NCBI GenBank assembly: GCA_029448655.1
Contig: JACCLO010000009.1
Span: 2,170,001 to 2,234,000 of the forward strand
Direction: 5' to 3'
DNA from: Wolfiporia cocos
Lineage: Eukaryota; Basidiomycota; Agaricomycetes; Polyporales; Phaeolaceae
Length of the DNA: 64,000 nt
The translations under genes and the position numbers were made by a program. The notes under the pieces are model-generated. The model saw only the letters and a program-made list of their open reading frames with translations, was not told where the DNA came from and did not search any database. Numbering within the stretch: the first letter of the stretch is position 1; each line of letters opens with the position of its first letter. This document shows, in pieces, positions 33,732 to 44,558 of this stretch.

Positions 33732-35920
33732 AATGAGCGGACCGACGTGTACGGATACACGTGGGTCGCACAGATACAACATCCTACCCCAATTTCAGCC
33801 AGAGAAACGCCCCGATTACAAAGTGAGTGACGTGTTTTGTATTTTTGATTTTGAAATGTGGCTAATTCAAAGTAGCAGGAAATCCCTACCTCGACCCGTA
33901 TTTTCCGACGCCTAGCTGTGCTCTTCTCGTGGGGAAAGGAGATTATTACGTGCAGGTATTATACACCGGCTGCAGGATATGTGGAGGCTGCAAAAACTGG
34001 TTGAGCGTGGTCACCAGGTGAGCATTTCTTCTACCTTTTTGCGTCGCTTTCGGCCCATTTGCGCCGTCTGGAGGCAAAATATGTTGTTCTCACCTCCACC
34101 CATGTCCTGCATGTCTGCACAAGCTACGTCTCATACTGACACGCATCGTCCCAGCTTGCTGGCACTAGTCTGGAATTGCCTACCATTGCCGTCCCTGGAG
34201 AATACGTGAATGTCCCTGAACAGTCTGCATCCACCCTGGAACAACCCACCAACACTGCGCTCGAGCCTATTATGGAAGACGTCCCTCAGCCGGAACTCGA
34301 ACTTGTGGAACAACCTGCACCACGCCACCGCCGCCACCTTGCCTGCCCTTTCTACACCTTCCTGGCTACCCGGCCTCGGCCAGTACCGGATGAGATGGAA
34401 ATAACTCCCTACAAATACGAACTTTCCCCCCACTCCAGAGTTTCTCCTGTGTCCCAATAGCCAGGATTGTCCTAAAGATGAGTTCGAATACTGGCTGCAG
34501 TGGCGGTATCCCATGGTTACACTCTTGCATCAACTGAAGGCTCACAGGAAATCGACTCTGTATGTTGAAGCGTACTTGCACGGCCGAGGTAATGACGATC
34601 TGGATGTGATGGAATTTAAGGGTCTTATGTGAGAGGTGGAATGTGGTAAGTACTGCAATTGGAGTTGTGGAATTTGCTGACCCTCTTCAAAGAGCCTGAA
34701 CCTGAGTGGATTCAGGAACAGAGACTTGCCAATGATGCAGCTATTGAGGTGACTCAAAATGCAGGCGATGACCAATCTGTCACACCTCTTGTGCCAACTC
34801 CGGAATTCCTGGCAGCCCGCGCCGCCGCTTTGGCCGAAATCGAATGGTTCAAGAATGCCATGGCAAATATTAAAGCCCTCATGCCGGATGCCGCTGCTAT
34901 ACAGAAAGACTGTTTCGGTGCCGCCTCTCGTGTTGCTGCTCAGAATGAATCCGTGCCTGACGCCTCTGCTGTTTCTATTCACAATGATGCTGCACCTACA
35001 TCACTTCTGGACCCCTTGCAACCCCTGCCTGATGCTGCGCCGATTGTCTCTGGATGTGAGGTATCGAGTCCTCCGGAGCGCCCACCTCCTAACTCCCCAC
35101 CAAGCCCTGAGATGCCTCTGTATTCGACCATGGCCTTCATCGAGATTGTCAACCAAGTAACGGGATCAGTCGAGGAGCCTGATGTCAACAACCCATATGA
35201 TTGGGAAGGTGCTCGGACACCCGACGTCGATGACATTGATTCACTCCGTCCACTCAAAAGGACTTGGCAGCAGATGAAGGATCTTGAAGTAGGGGTGAAA
35301 CAGTCACAGCCACGACTTATGGAGCAGAGGATCATCGAAGCAACCGTCCCAAAGGTAAGTTATCAATACTGTATCGTGTGTATGAGCTCACATATTTGCA
35401 GGGAGCAAAATGGTCTCGTTCCGATCCAAACACGAAGTTTCTGAACCCAGCCACGAATTCTCGTCAGAAGTCAAGGTGGTTGACATGGTGCTGTGTGGAT
35501 GACAGTGACAATGTAGAGGATGCCGATGATGAAGGTTCTCAGCTGAAGAAGAGGAGAATCAGCTCAATGCCAAATGGACACTCGGATAGTTTGCCGTCAC
35601 CAGAAGTCGCCAACGTCGATATGGGCGACGCACCGTCAGCACCGGTTACGAAGCACATGGAAGCTGTAGAGCACCCGTCACGGCCAAGCGCCCCCACCTC
35701 ACCACCAGTATCTACACCTACACCCACCCCTGTCCCAGGCCCAGCCATCGCCCCCTTTCTGCCTTTCCCCGTCATCAACAGTTCTTCAAGTTTCCACATT
35801 GGCCGATCGTTCACGTGCAACTTGTATGTGGCCCACAAGCCCAGCAAATTGCGGACCAGCTTTACCATTGACCAAGACAGCGAGGAGGAGACCGATTCAC
35901 GCCAGGAGCATGATTCAACG

Positions 35921-36607
35921 TGTCACAGATTTCCTAGGGCATACCCTATTTTTACCTGAATTTACCACCTTCCTACGGAGCTACACGTAGTTATTAGGCA
36001 TTTACTCGTAGTTAACTACCACATTACCTACATCGAATACCCTTACACGTAGTTAGTACCCCTAACCTACGTACTCAAACCCCGTGCCTGTCTTCGTACA
36101 GTCACGTGACCACGAACCCGCGCCTACATCTAGACACATGACTACGGCACATCCCAAATCCTCCTCAGCCGTTGCCTCAACACCAACACATGACCATGGA
36201 ACCTCGCCCGGCAGCTACCGTCCTTTAACGCATGCTGACGTGGCCTCGACTGGCGCCTATACCAAGCGCCTCCCTTTGACACACGCTGACGCGGCCCTCT
36301 AGTAGGCGCACGCTGACGCATCCCCTGTAGCCGCCCGTATTGGCATGGCTACACGGCTCCCCGCCGCACCCCGTATCACATGCCTGGCATTACCGCCGGT
36401 GCACAGACCCCTCGGCTTTAGGGTAGGCTTACCTACACTGTTGCCGATACATGTATATAACCCGTAATCCTCTGAGCGTACCACTCAGAACTAATCACCT
36501 CTTGACTCCTGCTGAATTGTACATCAACCTAAGCACTCAACTATCTCACTGCCACCTTATCCCCTCTCGTCTTACCCTCAAGAAGTATAAGTGAGTAGTT
36601 TGTGTCA
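35921..36607. mobile_element. Solo LTR within the zinc-finger gene
   Basis: 687 bp, from TGTCACAGATTTCC to AGTTTGTGTCA, with a perfect 5-bp duplication CAACG (35916-35920 and 36608-36612). It contains a TATA-like ATGTATATAA at 36451-36460, so it could act as a new promoter for the downstream ORF. No internal part of this element is in the window. Confidence 0.85.
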
Positions 36608-36612
36608 CAACG

Positions 36613-37416
36613 ATGGCGCACGCTCCCGTCCCCCAACTTGTGAAATCGATGCCCTCTCAAGAGTATCCCCCACTAGCGCACGCTCTCGCCCCCTCCACCT
36701 CTATGGTCCCCGTCAGCGCCGAGGAGCATCCCGCAAAGGTGCACGCTCCCGCAAAGGCGCACCTGGTCTGCCAGGAGCATCCCTTAACTCCGGTGCATGC
36801 TCCCGCCACCCTCGCTTGCAATGCAGTCACGTCTTACACGTCAACTTCCGGTCAACAACGTGAACAAGAAACTGTTATTAACTTGAAGGCTTTAGAACAT
36901 GTGGCTTCGGTCCCACTCGAGGTGCTTCCTAGGTATAAATTCTCGGCGCGTGTGGCCCCTTCTCCTGATGCTGGCGCTTGCCTCATGAAGGCGTGGCAAT
37001 TCGCTTCTTCTGTCCCGGTTCATACGCTCCTGGCCTATGATTTTGTGAAGCGTGTGGTGTCGTCTCTGTCGACTTCTGCTGTCTCTCTCGGTAAACAGCC
37101 TGAATGGATCTGTGGACTCTGTCAACTCCGGAGCCCTGACTTGGCTGTCAAGTGTACCATCTGCGAGGCTCCACGGCCGAACGGTCCATCCCTGACATCT
37201 CCATCCCTGACATCTTCCTCTCTGTCATCTGCTCCCTCTGCTCAGCCACCTGCCCCCTCTGCTCCGTCGCCATCACCGCCAGTCTCCGGATTTAACTGGG
37301 CTGCCGCTGGTCTGGCACTGCCATCTGCGACATCTGAATGGGAATGTTCTATCTGCATGGTCCAGAATAAGTCCAGTGCACAACAGTGTATCGCCTGCGA
37401 ATCACCAAAACCATGA
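36613..37416 (+). CDS. ORF with two RanBP2-type zinc fingers (3' part of split gene)
   Basis: 267 codons, open from an ATG immediately after the solo LTR. The N-terminal third repeats PPLAHAL/AKVHAPAK-like Ala/Pro/His motifs. Two RanBP2/Nup153-type fingers follow: EWICGLCQLRSPDLAVKCTI-CEAPRP and EWECSICMVQNKSSAQQCIA-CESPKP, separated by a Ser/Pro linker. Such fingers bind Ran-GDP in nucleoporins or single-stranded RNA in splicing proteins (family knowledge). The second has the Asn typical of the family; the first has Ser there. The LTR TATA could drive it, but originally it was the end of the longer gene. Confidence 0.7.
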   Translation: MAHAPVPQLVKSMPSQEYPPLAHALAPSTSMVPVSAEEHPAKVHAPAKAHLVCQEHPLTPVHAPATLACNAVTSYTSTSGQQREQETVINLKALEHVASVPLEVLPRYKFSARVAPSPDAGACLMKAWQFASSVPVHTLLAYDFVKRVVSSLSTSAVSLGKQPEWICGLCQLRSPDLAVKCTICEAPRPNGPSLTSPSLTSSSLSSAPSAQPPAPSAPSPSPPVSGFNWAAAGLALPSATSEWECSICMVQNKSSAQQCIACESPKP

Positions 37417-39193
37417 TCATCCGTAACATTTTTGGCTGTGTGCGTTGCTCTCGAATGATGCATCAATTATCGGTCGTGTACATACTGTATTATATCGGAC
37501 TGTCTGTACCACAAGAACTTATCACAGTGCCTCGTAGATTACACGGTCGTCCTGTACACTCAGTTACGTACCGTAGTTACTAGCAGGTGGGGTTCATCAA
37601 TCGCATTAGACCCGGAGTAGGTGCAGCTTGCATCCCTCCGCATTCTCCTCAGCTGTTATGCTGTAATATAGTTGAATCACATACGAATGAAGAAGTATCA
37701 AACCGAACCCATTCATGTCCTAGAACGATGTTGCAAACGCAAGGAAAGCAAGCCGGCAGTCCACATGACCATTTGTGGAAGTTCAGCCACATTGACAAGT
37801 CACCTGACCATGCCGCGGGCAATCGAGAACCATATTTCTGACGACACCATCCTCCGCGACCCGAGACACATTCTCATCTATCTTCAGTGTGCTTTGTGAG
37901 GTCAAGTTTGCGTGCGATGGGCCAATACAGACTGTTGAGATTGTCTGACGAATGTGTTCGTTTCAACTTGTTAGTGGGGTTTGCCTTGACCATGGGACCT
38001 GGTGGACCTCCTCCAGTGGAAGTGTGTTCTTGACGGCAGGTTTTGGGAGCTTTGATGGGTGCGAAGGATATGTGTGCGCAAGGAAGTAGGTGTGGTTGAG
38101 CGCCTTCAGCGATTAACAAATCAGTGAGTAACAAAGTAGTACAATGGCGAGCTCACCTCCTTCGCGCTGATGCATTAACGAGGCTCATAGATGAGACACT
38201 TGCTAAGGAGGTTCAAACAATTAGGTGTCGCGGCCGTGAGTATCTCCTGCAGCGGTGTGCGTGGGAACTGGCCGACAGGAACATAGTCCGGTAATTTCGT
38301 GTGGCCCTGTGAAGGGGGGTCAGCGACTGTATAATAACATATTAATGTAAGACCATCGCGTTCGCTGCAAGCTAATTTAATTACACAAGGTTAGACTACA
38401 TACAAGTGCACCAAAAAGGGCCCACTTACACTCCAGGATGATGCTGCAGGTATGAGGAAGGCGAGCTGGGAGTCCCTGTAGCCATCTAGGGTAGTCCAGT
38501 CACAATTCCGATCGCATGTCGATCACGTCTGCACAACAAACCTTCGGCACACCACCTCATCTTCGCAAGCTAAAAAAGCCCATTGGGCACTCACTGGCTG
38601 CCCAAAAAGCCAATACAAGCATCCCACAGCTGCTGCTGCAGGTTTAACCCCAGTTTGTGGCCCTGTTTCTTTTTCCTGCTATTTTTCCTCCCCCCCTCCT
38701 CACCATACCCCAGATCCTGCCTAGATTCATTCCGTAAAAATATTTTACTCATATTTCAGGCTATTATGCACCACTTCATGGTTGCCTTCATGATTTAACC
38801 TTCGAACCCTGACAAAATAGTGACTTTCTAGGGTAGCAAAATTTGACTGTACTCTGTTTTTAAGAAGCGACTAGAGAACCTCAAATACATCGAATTCTGC
38901 ACAAACGAAGTCAAACAAAGGGCTGCGCTTGAGGCGCTCGCTCAATACTTAGGAAATCGGTCACTCAATTTTCCTTTTGACTTCTGATATTCCTGATTCA
39001 TTCAAGGCACCACCATCGTTCAAATTGTCACAAGCTGCATGTCTATCAGAAGATTTTTTTCTGACGACAGTATCACGCAACAATAAACTGCATCCGGGTC
39101 GCTCAAATCACGATCAACTTTAATATATTTTGCCGTGGCCCTACTACTATCTGGTCGAGCAGTGAAGTCGATATGCATCACAAAGTAGTACAT
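37417..39193. other. No gene recognised
   Basis: Contains only short ORFs, the best being 86 codons at 38134-37874 (minus) without a recognisable motif. No terminal repeats detected by eye. Confidence 0.4.
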
Positions 39194-40982
39194 CTAGCCG
39201 CTTCTCTTGGCGCGCCCTCTGCCTGATGCCTTGTGCATATTAGCTGATTCGACAGTACGTGCAGAGTTCGGTTTTCTCGCTCTCTTTGCCTTTTGCCCTG
39301 TGGACTGTAGTGCAGGTGCCTCGAGTGCTTGCTCTGAGCCGTTTGCGCTCGAAGCCGTGGGCACCGTTTGCAAAAAATTCTCTGCAGCTGGGATAGTGGC
39401 CTAAGTATTCGTAGAATTAGAACTAGTAAATATAAATATTAGGAAAGCCACTAGTCACCTCTGGAATTGATGAATTGACATCTGGAGGATACAATCAGCT
39501 GGATTATGGTTGCTCAGTCATATAAATTACCAGTTGGATTCTCGGCATTTCGTTGATCTAATGCGCGCAACTCTGAATCAAAGTCATCCTCATCTTGCTG
39601 ACTGCCATCGCCCTGGGTCTGCGCCGTCTCGTTTATACCAAGTGAGATACCGGGAAATACAATCTCGTTGTAGAAGCAGAACAGCGAGTTCCGTTGTTCC
39701 GACTCCATTAATGTGATCTTGCACCTGTATAATTTGAAGTCGGATTGCCACTTGATTCCGGTCTGTTTTCCCTTGTCCGCAAATTGACTGTTGTATGTGA
39801 ATAAAAACCGGATCTATTATATTAAGCTCGACGATACACATAGTAAGAAAGGCCATAGAACTCACTATTATAGACCCCAAGGCAATCAAGCTTGCATTGA
39901 TGCCTTTGAGCCCCCATCTCTCACCAACTGTTGTGGGGCCCGGTTGTCTTTCCTTTGACAGAAAGGATGAAGGCCCAAAAAGAATTGCTTTGATTACCTG
40001 AATAGGGAGCTCAATATTGGCTTGCACAAAATATTCAAGAACTTACATTGGCAATTTCCTCATTAGAAATGTGTCCTTAGATGTGGGCTGGGAATAACGT
40101 ACATCTTGGCTGAACAAGATGGGGGGCAAAACCGGAAATTTTGGTTTGTTGACATTGAATTTGAGCATTCATTGCATGATTGACACATTATGTTGTTTCT
40201 CTGCCACCTGAGCTTGAAATAGGCTCGGACTGAATGCTGGGAATATTGCGTGAATACTGTCTCGGACAGACTTGAGTGCTGTCGCTCACCCACTGACCAG
40301 GCCTTGTCAGAACTATTAAGTACCTAATTAGTACAAACACATAAGTATAATAAAATGACACGGCTTACGGCACTCACAAATGTGTCAGACATTTGTGCAG
40401 CGTAGTGGCTCAGCTCCGGAGTCAATACATCGTGCAGTGCAGCAGCACATGCCAAAACAACAGTTTGTTGTGCCAGGTACTGCTCTGGAGCATCTGGGTC
40501 GACCTCTGGCAGACGCTCCTTGTGTGACATAACATTGTTCAAAATCCAAGGAGAGACAATGACTGCATACATTCTTCCACGTAGCCGTATCTTGCCTTCG
40601 TGGGTTGTAGCTCTCGGGGCACCCGTTCCATTGCTTCGTCCGGTCTTCTTTCCTTGCACTGCTTTTATGGCAGCATTTTGTGTCCTTAAAGCTCTCTCGG
40701 ATTGTCGCAACGTCTCGATCCTGAGCTGCATCACTCGCAGTGCCTTGAAATTACCAAATGAAGTAGCTAATGTGCAAATAATCTCTGATCACATACCTCC
40801 CGAAGTTCTTCGACGGACGTGTGCTCATCCTGAAGGATTGACACGGCCAGTGCACCTCCTTCGTCCGGATCTTCCTGGACAAAACCTGACTCGTTACTCT
40901 CTTCTCCTGACTCACCGTTGTCGTCATCGTAATTGAAGAAATCAATCTCCTCTCTTGCTGCATCGCCTGTGGGATATGGCAT
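39194..40982 (-). CDS. DUF6698-like hypothetical protein
   Basis: Basidiomycete-restricted family of unknown function, usually repeated in Agaricomycete genomes. Exon 1 is 40982-40797 (MPYPTGDAAREEIDFFNYDD, acidic); exon 2 is 40743-40378 (VMQLRIETLRQSERALRTQN, then RGRMYAVIVSPWILNNVMSH). Later exons hold LPPILFSQD, VIKAILFGPSSF, RWGLKGINASLIALGSI (around 40120-39865), TGIKWQSDFKLYRC with LMESEQRNSLFCFYNEIVFP (around 39765-39540), and a basic, nuclear-type tail KRARKPNSARTVE...RGRAKRSG ending at stop 39194. Boundaries between exons 2 and 4 are not fixed. The family name is recalled, not searched. No clear stop within the conserved blocks. Confidence 0.6.
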
Positions 40983-41197
40983 TTCGTAGACTCTATTGCA
41001 GGAAGAGGGCAGAATGGACAAAGAGAATTTATGAGACGGATATGTTGATACGCTGGGGGCTGATGAGGCATGCTTTACCATCAAAATTTGCAAAATTAAT
41101 GCTACTAATACTAATACGGGCGGAATAATGTTCCAGGCCCTCTGTCTGGCTTCAGATATAACCACTGTTAATCTTGGTCAATAATATGTGATGTAGT
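40983..41197. other. Short spacer
   Basis: Upstream region of the DUF6698-like gene; nothing recognised. Confidence 0.4.
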
Positions 41198-44027
41198 GTG
41201 TACCAGAATCACCAACATCTGTCGAGTGGATCGCCCAGAACCGCGTTGGAAGTCTGGAGCGCCGTACCAGGAAGCTCAGCCACTGGCGTGCTAAGTAGCC
41301 AGACACGCCCCACGTAACATCATGTGATCATGATGATAAGGTTTAGGACTTCCAAACATGGTCATCGACCTCAGTCACTTCACCACTTCGCCTTCTGATG
41401 TTTATACTTCCAGCCATTGCTCACCATTCTGCTTTCTAGATAGTGTATAGAGAGTAACTAGGTAATGAGTGAGAAATCAGAAGATTATTATCCCATATTT
41501 GGAACATTTGTGATATATTATATCGTGATCACATGATGTTACGCGGGGCATGTCTGGCTACTTAGCGCGCCAGTGAGTTATGGCGCTTTCGATCTCCTAC
41601 TTGATTGTTAGCCCAGTTTTAAGTATTTGGCAATGATAGATTACTAAAGCTCTGATATAATTGTAGCTTGAAGTCATAAGAAGTCTTGATTTGAAATTAG
41701 AGTCTGTGACTGTTCCACACAGTAGCAGAATGTCGTATACCTGCTACTGTCAATCAACTAGACGAGATATGGGTCAAGCTGCTATCGCAAAAATATACAA
41801 ACCAATGAAGAGGACCTACTATGAGAGACTTTAGGCATTAATTGAGGCATATGCTGCCAGAAGTATCGCACAACTTGTTATCACAGTGTCACTAAGGTTG
41901 CAAGATGATAGAGAGCCCAATTCACGTCATCTATATCCATTCCACTATATTATATACTACATCATATGGACTATACTCAGGAATATTTGGATCATTTAAC
42001 CATTGACATTTGATGAGTGATGGGTCATTCAATTGGGTGGTGTCCAAAACACATACCAATATTTAAATCGACGTAGAATAATTACAGGTATAATCGGGCG
42101 GGCGGCATGATAGTATGATATTATCAATACCATAGACACACTATATGTACAATGTCTTAATATACTGCCATGCGGATCTTTTGTGGTACATGTTACAAGA
42201 CTGCATGTCCGTTTCAGCGCTGACTTTCTCGATGTTTCCTTACACCAGAGACCAAATAGCAGTAATTGAGCTACAAAAGATATATAGAGGTATACATTGT
42301 ATCCTATATACTACGTGAATAGAACCTCAGAATTTTTGATAACTACTTGTTGTAGCTGTAGGCTGCGCGAGTCGAATGACGCTGAAGTCTGCTTCAGCCA
42401 CTTCAGCCACCCAGACAAAGGTTTGGGGTTTAGCTGAGTTAACATTAGGGTTTATCTGAGATCCAGGGTACCTTTGGTCATGTTTCCTTACATATTAGGT
42501 CAACACAAACTTATGCCAGCACGCGATGGACAGATATGGCAAGTGCTGCTACTTGGTGGCTGCTGTACTGTAACGGGATAGGTACACTACCAGCTGCACA
42601 TTTGTGCCACTCCTCCTTCACATCGAACTTTGCTTGCATATCCTGTATCTGAGTATACTTGAGTACTCAGGTTGAGTTGATACGCTCCGCAGCAAGCATT
42701 CGAAGTTAGAGTAGTAGCGGTCAGAGCTCCTTCCGCAAGAGGGATCTAGTTTATGGACCACTTCACCAAAGTCATGTAAAGCAGATGGCACAGAACATCA
42801 TTATGAACCATACTAGTGTGACTACAATGCTTAGCAGCATGATTACAGCTGTACCCCAACTCATCGAACAATGGTCACGTACATGAATACGCTCCCTTGA
42901 CATGGCATTGTAGTTGCGTTCGAGCTTTTCCTGCACCTCAAGCACAACCGTCTTGTCTTTCTCAAGCATACCAGCGAGGGGAGCCACGTTGTGTCGCAGC
43001 TGTGTTGCCATCTCTGCAAGCTGCGCAGAGAGAATCTCTTCTTGAATGGCTGCAGAGTTTTGCTTGAACACTGGCGCATCGGAGCTAATATCAGGTGACA
43101 CGGTGGGAGATGTAGGTATGTTGGGGGGCAAAGGGATGGCGCTCTGATTCTACTGAGATGCTGTATCTGGATCGGGTGGACAGGAGCAGGTCTTGAGTGG
43201 CAGCAGATGTAATGGCATCAGAGAAGATCGGATCTTCTGCTGGCCTTCCAGGCTGGGCAGGTATAGAGCTTTCAGAGATAGTGACGATCAGTTTTGGCGA
43301 TAATGATACATGCAAGGGGAGCATGTGAAGAAGTGGTGAGGATCCTTTGGAAGCAGGTTTCACACGCTGCAGAGTTGTTTAGCATGACAATGAAGGATTG
43401 AATTCAGTGAACGTGAACCTGATCCGCCTCCGTAACTAAGTTATCCAGCTGTTCAAGCAATTTTCGCAGCTGCTTGTATCATTTGGATTATTCCACAGGA
43501 GGATGTTGAATTGAACATCATTGCTGCTGTGTGAGAACCAACGCACCGATCATCCTCAAGCATCTCAACATTGTTCAGCAGCTTCCACGCATACTTCAGT
43601 TTCTGGAACGTGCTAGTCATATTGGTGTCTGCCAAGCTGAAATAAAGGGGCAGTAATGATGCCAGATAGCTCACCTGCAAAGTTGTCCATGTCTTAATCC
43701 ATGCATTTGGCGGAAGTATGCCACTAGCGTTCCAGTCCTCGTCTGCAATGGTCTTCTCCAGCTTCCGGACCAGCCAGGGAATATGACCTTGTCATAAATC
43801 TATTACTCAAATACTCTATATTCAATGGTTTTTGGAATGCTTGCAATGCTGCACACACTATAGATAGGCAGTTAGTGCCCTGCGCACGACTGGGACATGA
43901 TCACATGACGTCATGTGGGGCGTGTCTGGTGCGCCTGTGGCTGAGCTTCCCGGTATGGTGCTCCAGACTTCCAATGCGATCCCAAGCGATCCGCTTGACA
44001 GATGTTGATGGTATTGGTACACATTGG
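41198..44027. mobile_element. Probable TIR element carrying a SNARE gene copy
   Basis: Inverted repeats of about 130-145 bp lie at 41198-41345 and, reverse-complemented, 43880-44027. Aligned landmarks are TGTACCA, CAACATCTGTC, TTGGAAGTCTGGAGC, GGAAGCTCAGCCAC, CCAGACACGCCCCAC and GTCATGTGATCATG, with roughly 80 percent identity by eye. A third, shorter inverted copy lies at 41515-41600 and forms a smaller hairpin-like pair with the left arm. No clear target duplication is seen. The interior is AT-rich (41640-42770, no gene recognised) and contains the USE1-like pseudogene. No transposase found. Confidence 0.55.
42772..43793 (-). pseudogene. USE1-type SNARE gene copy, 5'-truncated and frameshifted
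   Basis: Resembles USE1, the SNARE for Golgi-to-ER retrograde transport. Order on the minus strand: GHIPWLVRKLEKTIADEDWN (about 43793-43675, no start codon), KLKYAWKLLNNVEMLEDD (43602-43547), a Ser/Pro linker exon (about 43360-43140), then a coiled-coil SNARE region (EEILSAQLAEMATQLRHN, VLEVQEKLERNY, MSRERIHVRDH) and a C-terminal membrane anchor (AVIMLLSIVVTLVWFIMMFC) ending at 42772. The linker and SNARE parts are in different frames near 43130, so the copy is disabled. The position between inverted repeats suggests capture by a transposon; a decayed host duplicate is the alternative. Confidence 0.6.
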
Positions 44028-44558
44028 GTTGCCTAATCATAAGTAATGCCGATAGTTCTCCCATTGCATGTAAAACACAAGGGACCCGCTAGACTGTGTT
44101 TGCAAAGCTCGCCATGACTGGACAAGCACCTGTATGCTATAACAGTAGCACATACTCACGATTTCAATTGATGTACAAGCCATTCATAATCAGTAACGAG
44201 TTTAATTACCTGCGGCTTTGCCACGGATGTCAATTGTTGCTTAAGTATGATAACTAATAGAATAAGGGAAAAACATATTGTATGGAAATGCAAGTCCACC
44301 CAACCCCTAGGGTGTGTGATCACCCTGCTGCACCTCGCTCAGCCACATCCCCGTGGCGCAGCACAGGGAGCACACGTGAAACACGGTCGAAAGGACTTGA
44401 CTTGAACGCCGCGCGCGCGTTGTAGGCGCCGTCCGTGGGAAATGGCACGGGGTTGGTGGCGCGCGCCCTACGGGCCAATGAACGCACGGTTGCCACGCAA
44501 GAACCACATGGTTTTCTTCCACGGCCCTTTAGTACTTAGATGAGTTATTTAATATATT
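44028..44558. other. Spacer
   Basis: Between the inverted-repeat element and the 3' end of the transposase gene. A GC-rich patch at 44310-44520 has a short ORF without motifs. It probably contains the unrecognised right end of the Plavaka-like element. Confidence 0.35.

Larger units (their letters stand above)
33732..37416 (+). pseudogene. Multi-exon gene with C-terminal RanBP2-type zinc fingers, split by a solo LTR
   Basis: A gene of unknown name. Supported exons: a first exon from ATG 33732 (MSGPTCTDTRG..., donor after PDYK); an exon from about 34155 (LAGTSLELPTIAVPGEYVN); 34588 as the end of the YVEAYLHGR exon; 34651-35354; and 35402-35920 joined to 36613 onward. The protein is low-complexity, acidic and Ser/Pro-rich, with a basic KKRR patch, and ends in two W-x-C-x2-C-x10-C-x2-C fingers. 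At 35920 the frame reads EHDST, then an LTR begins. After the LTR and its CAACG duplication the frame resumes at ATG 36613, so excision restores one ORF. There is also an apparent one-base shift in a C6 run near 34431. Exon boundaries before 34588 are uncertain. Confidence 0.6.
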
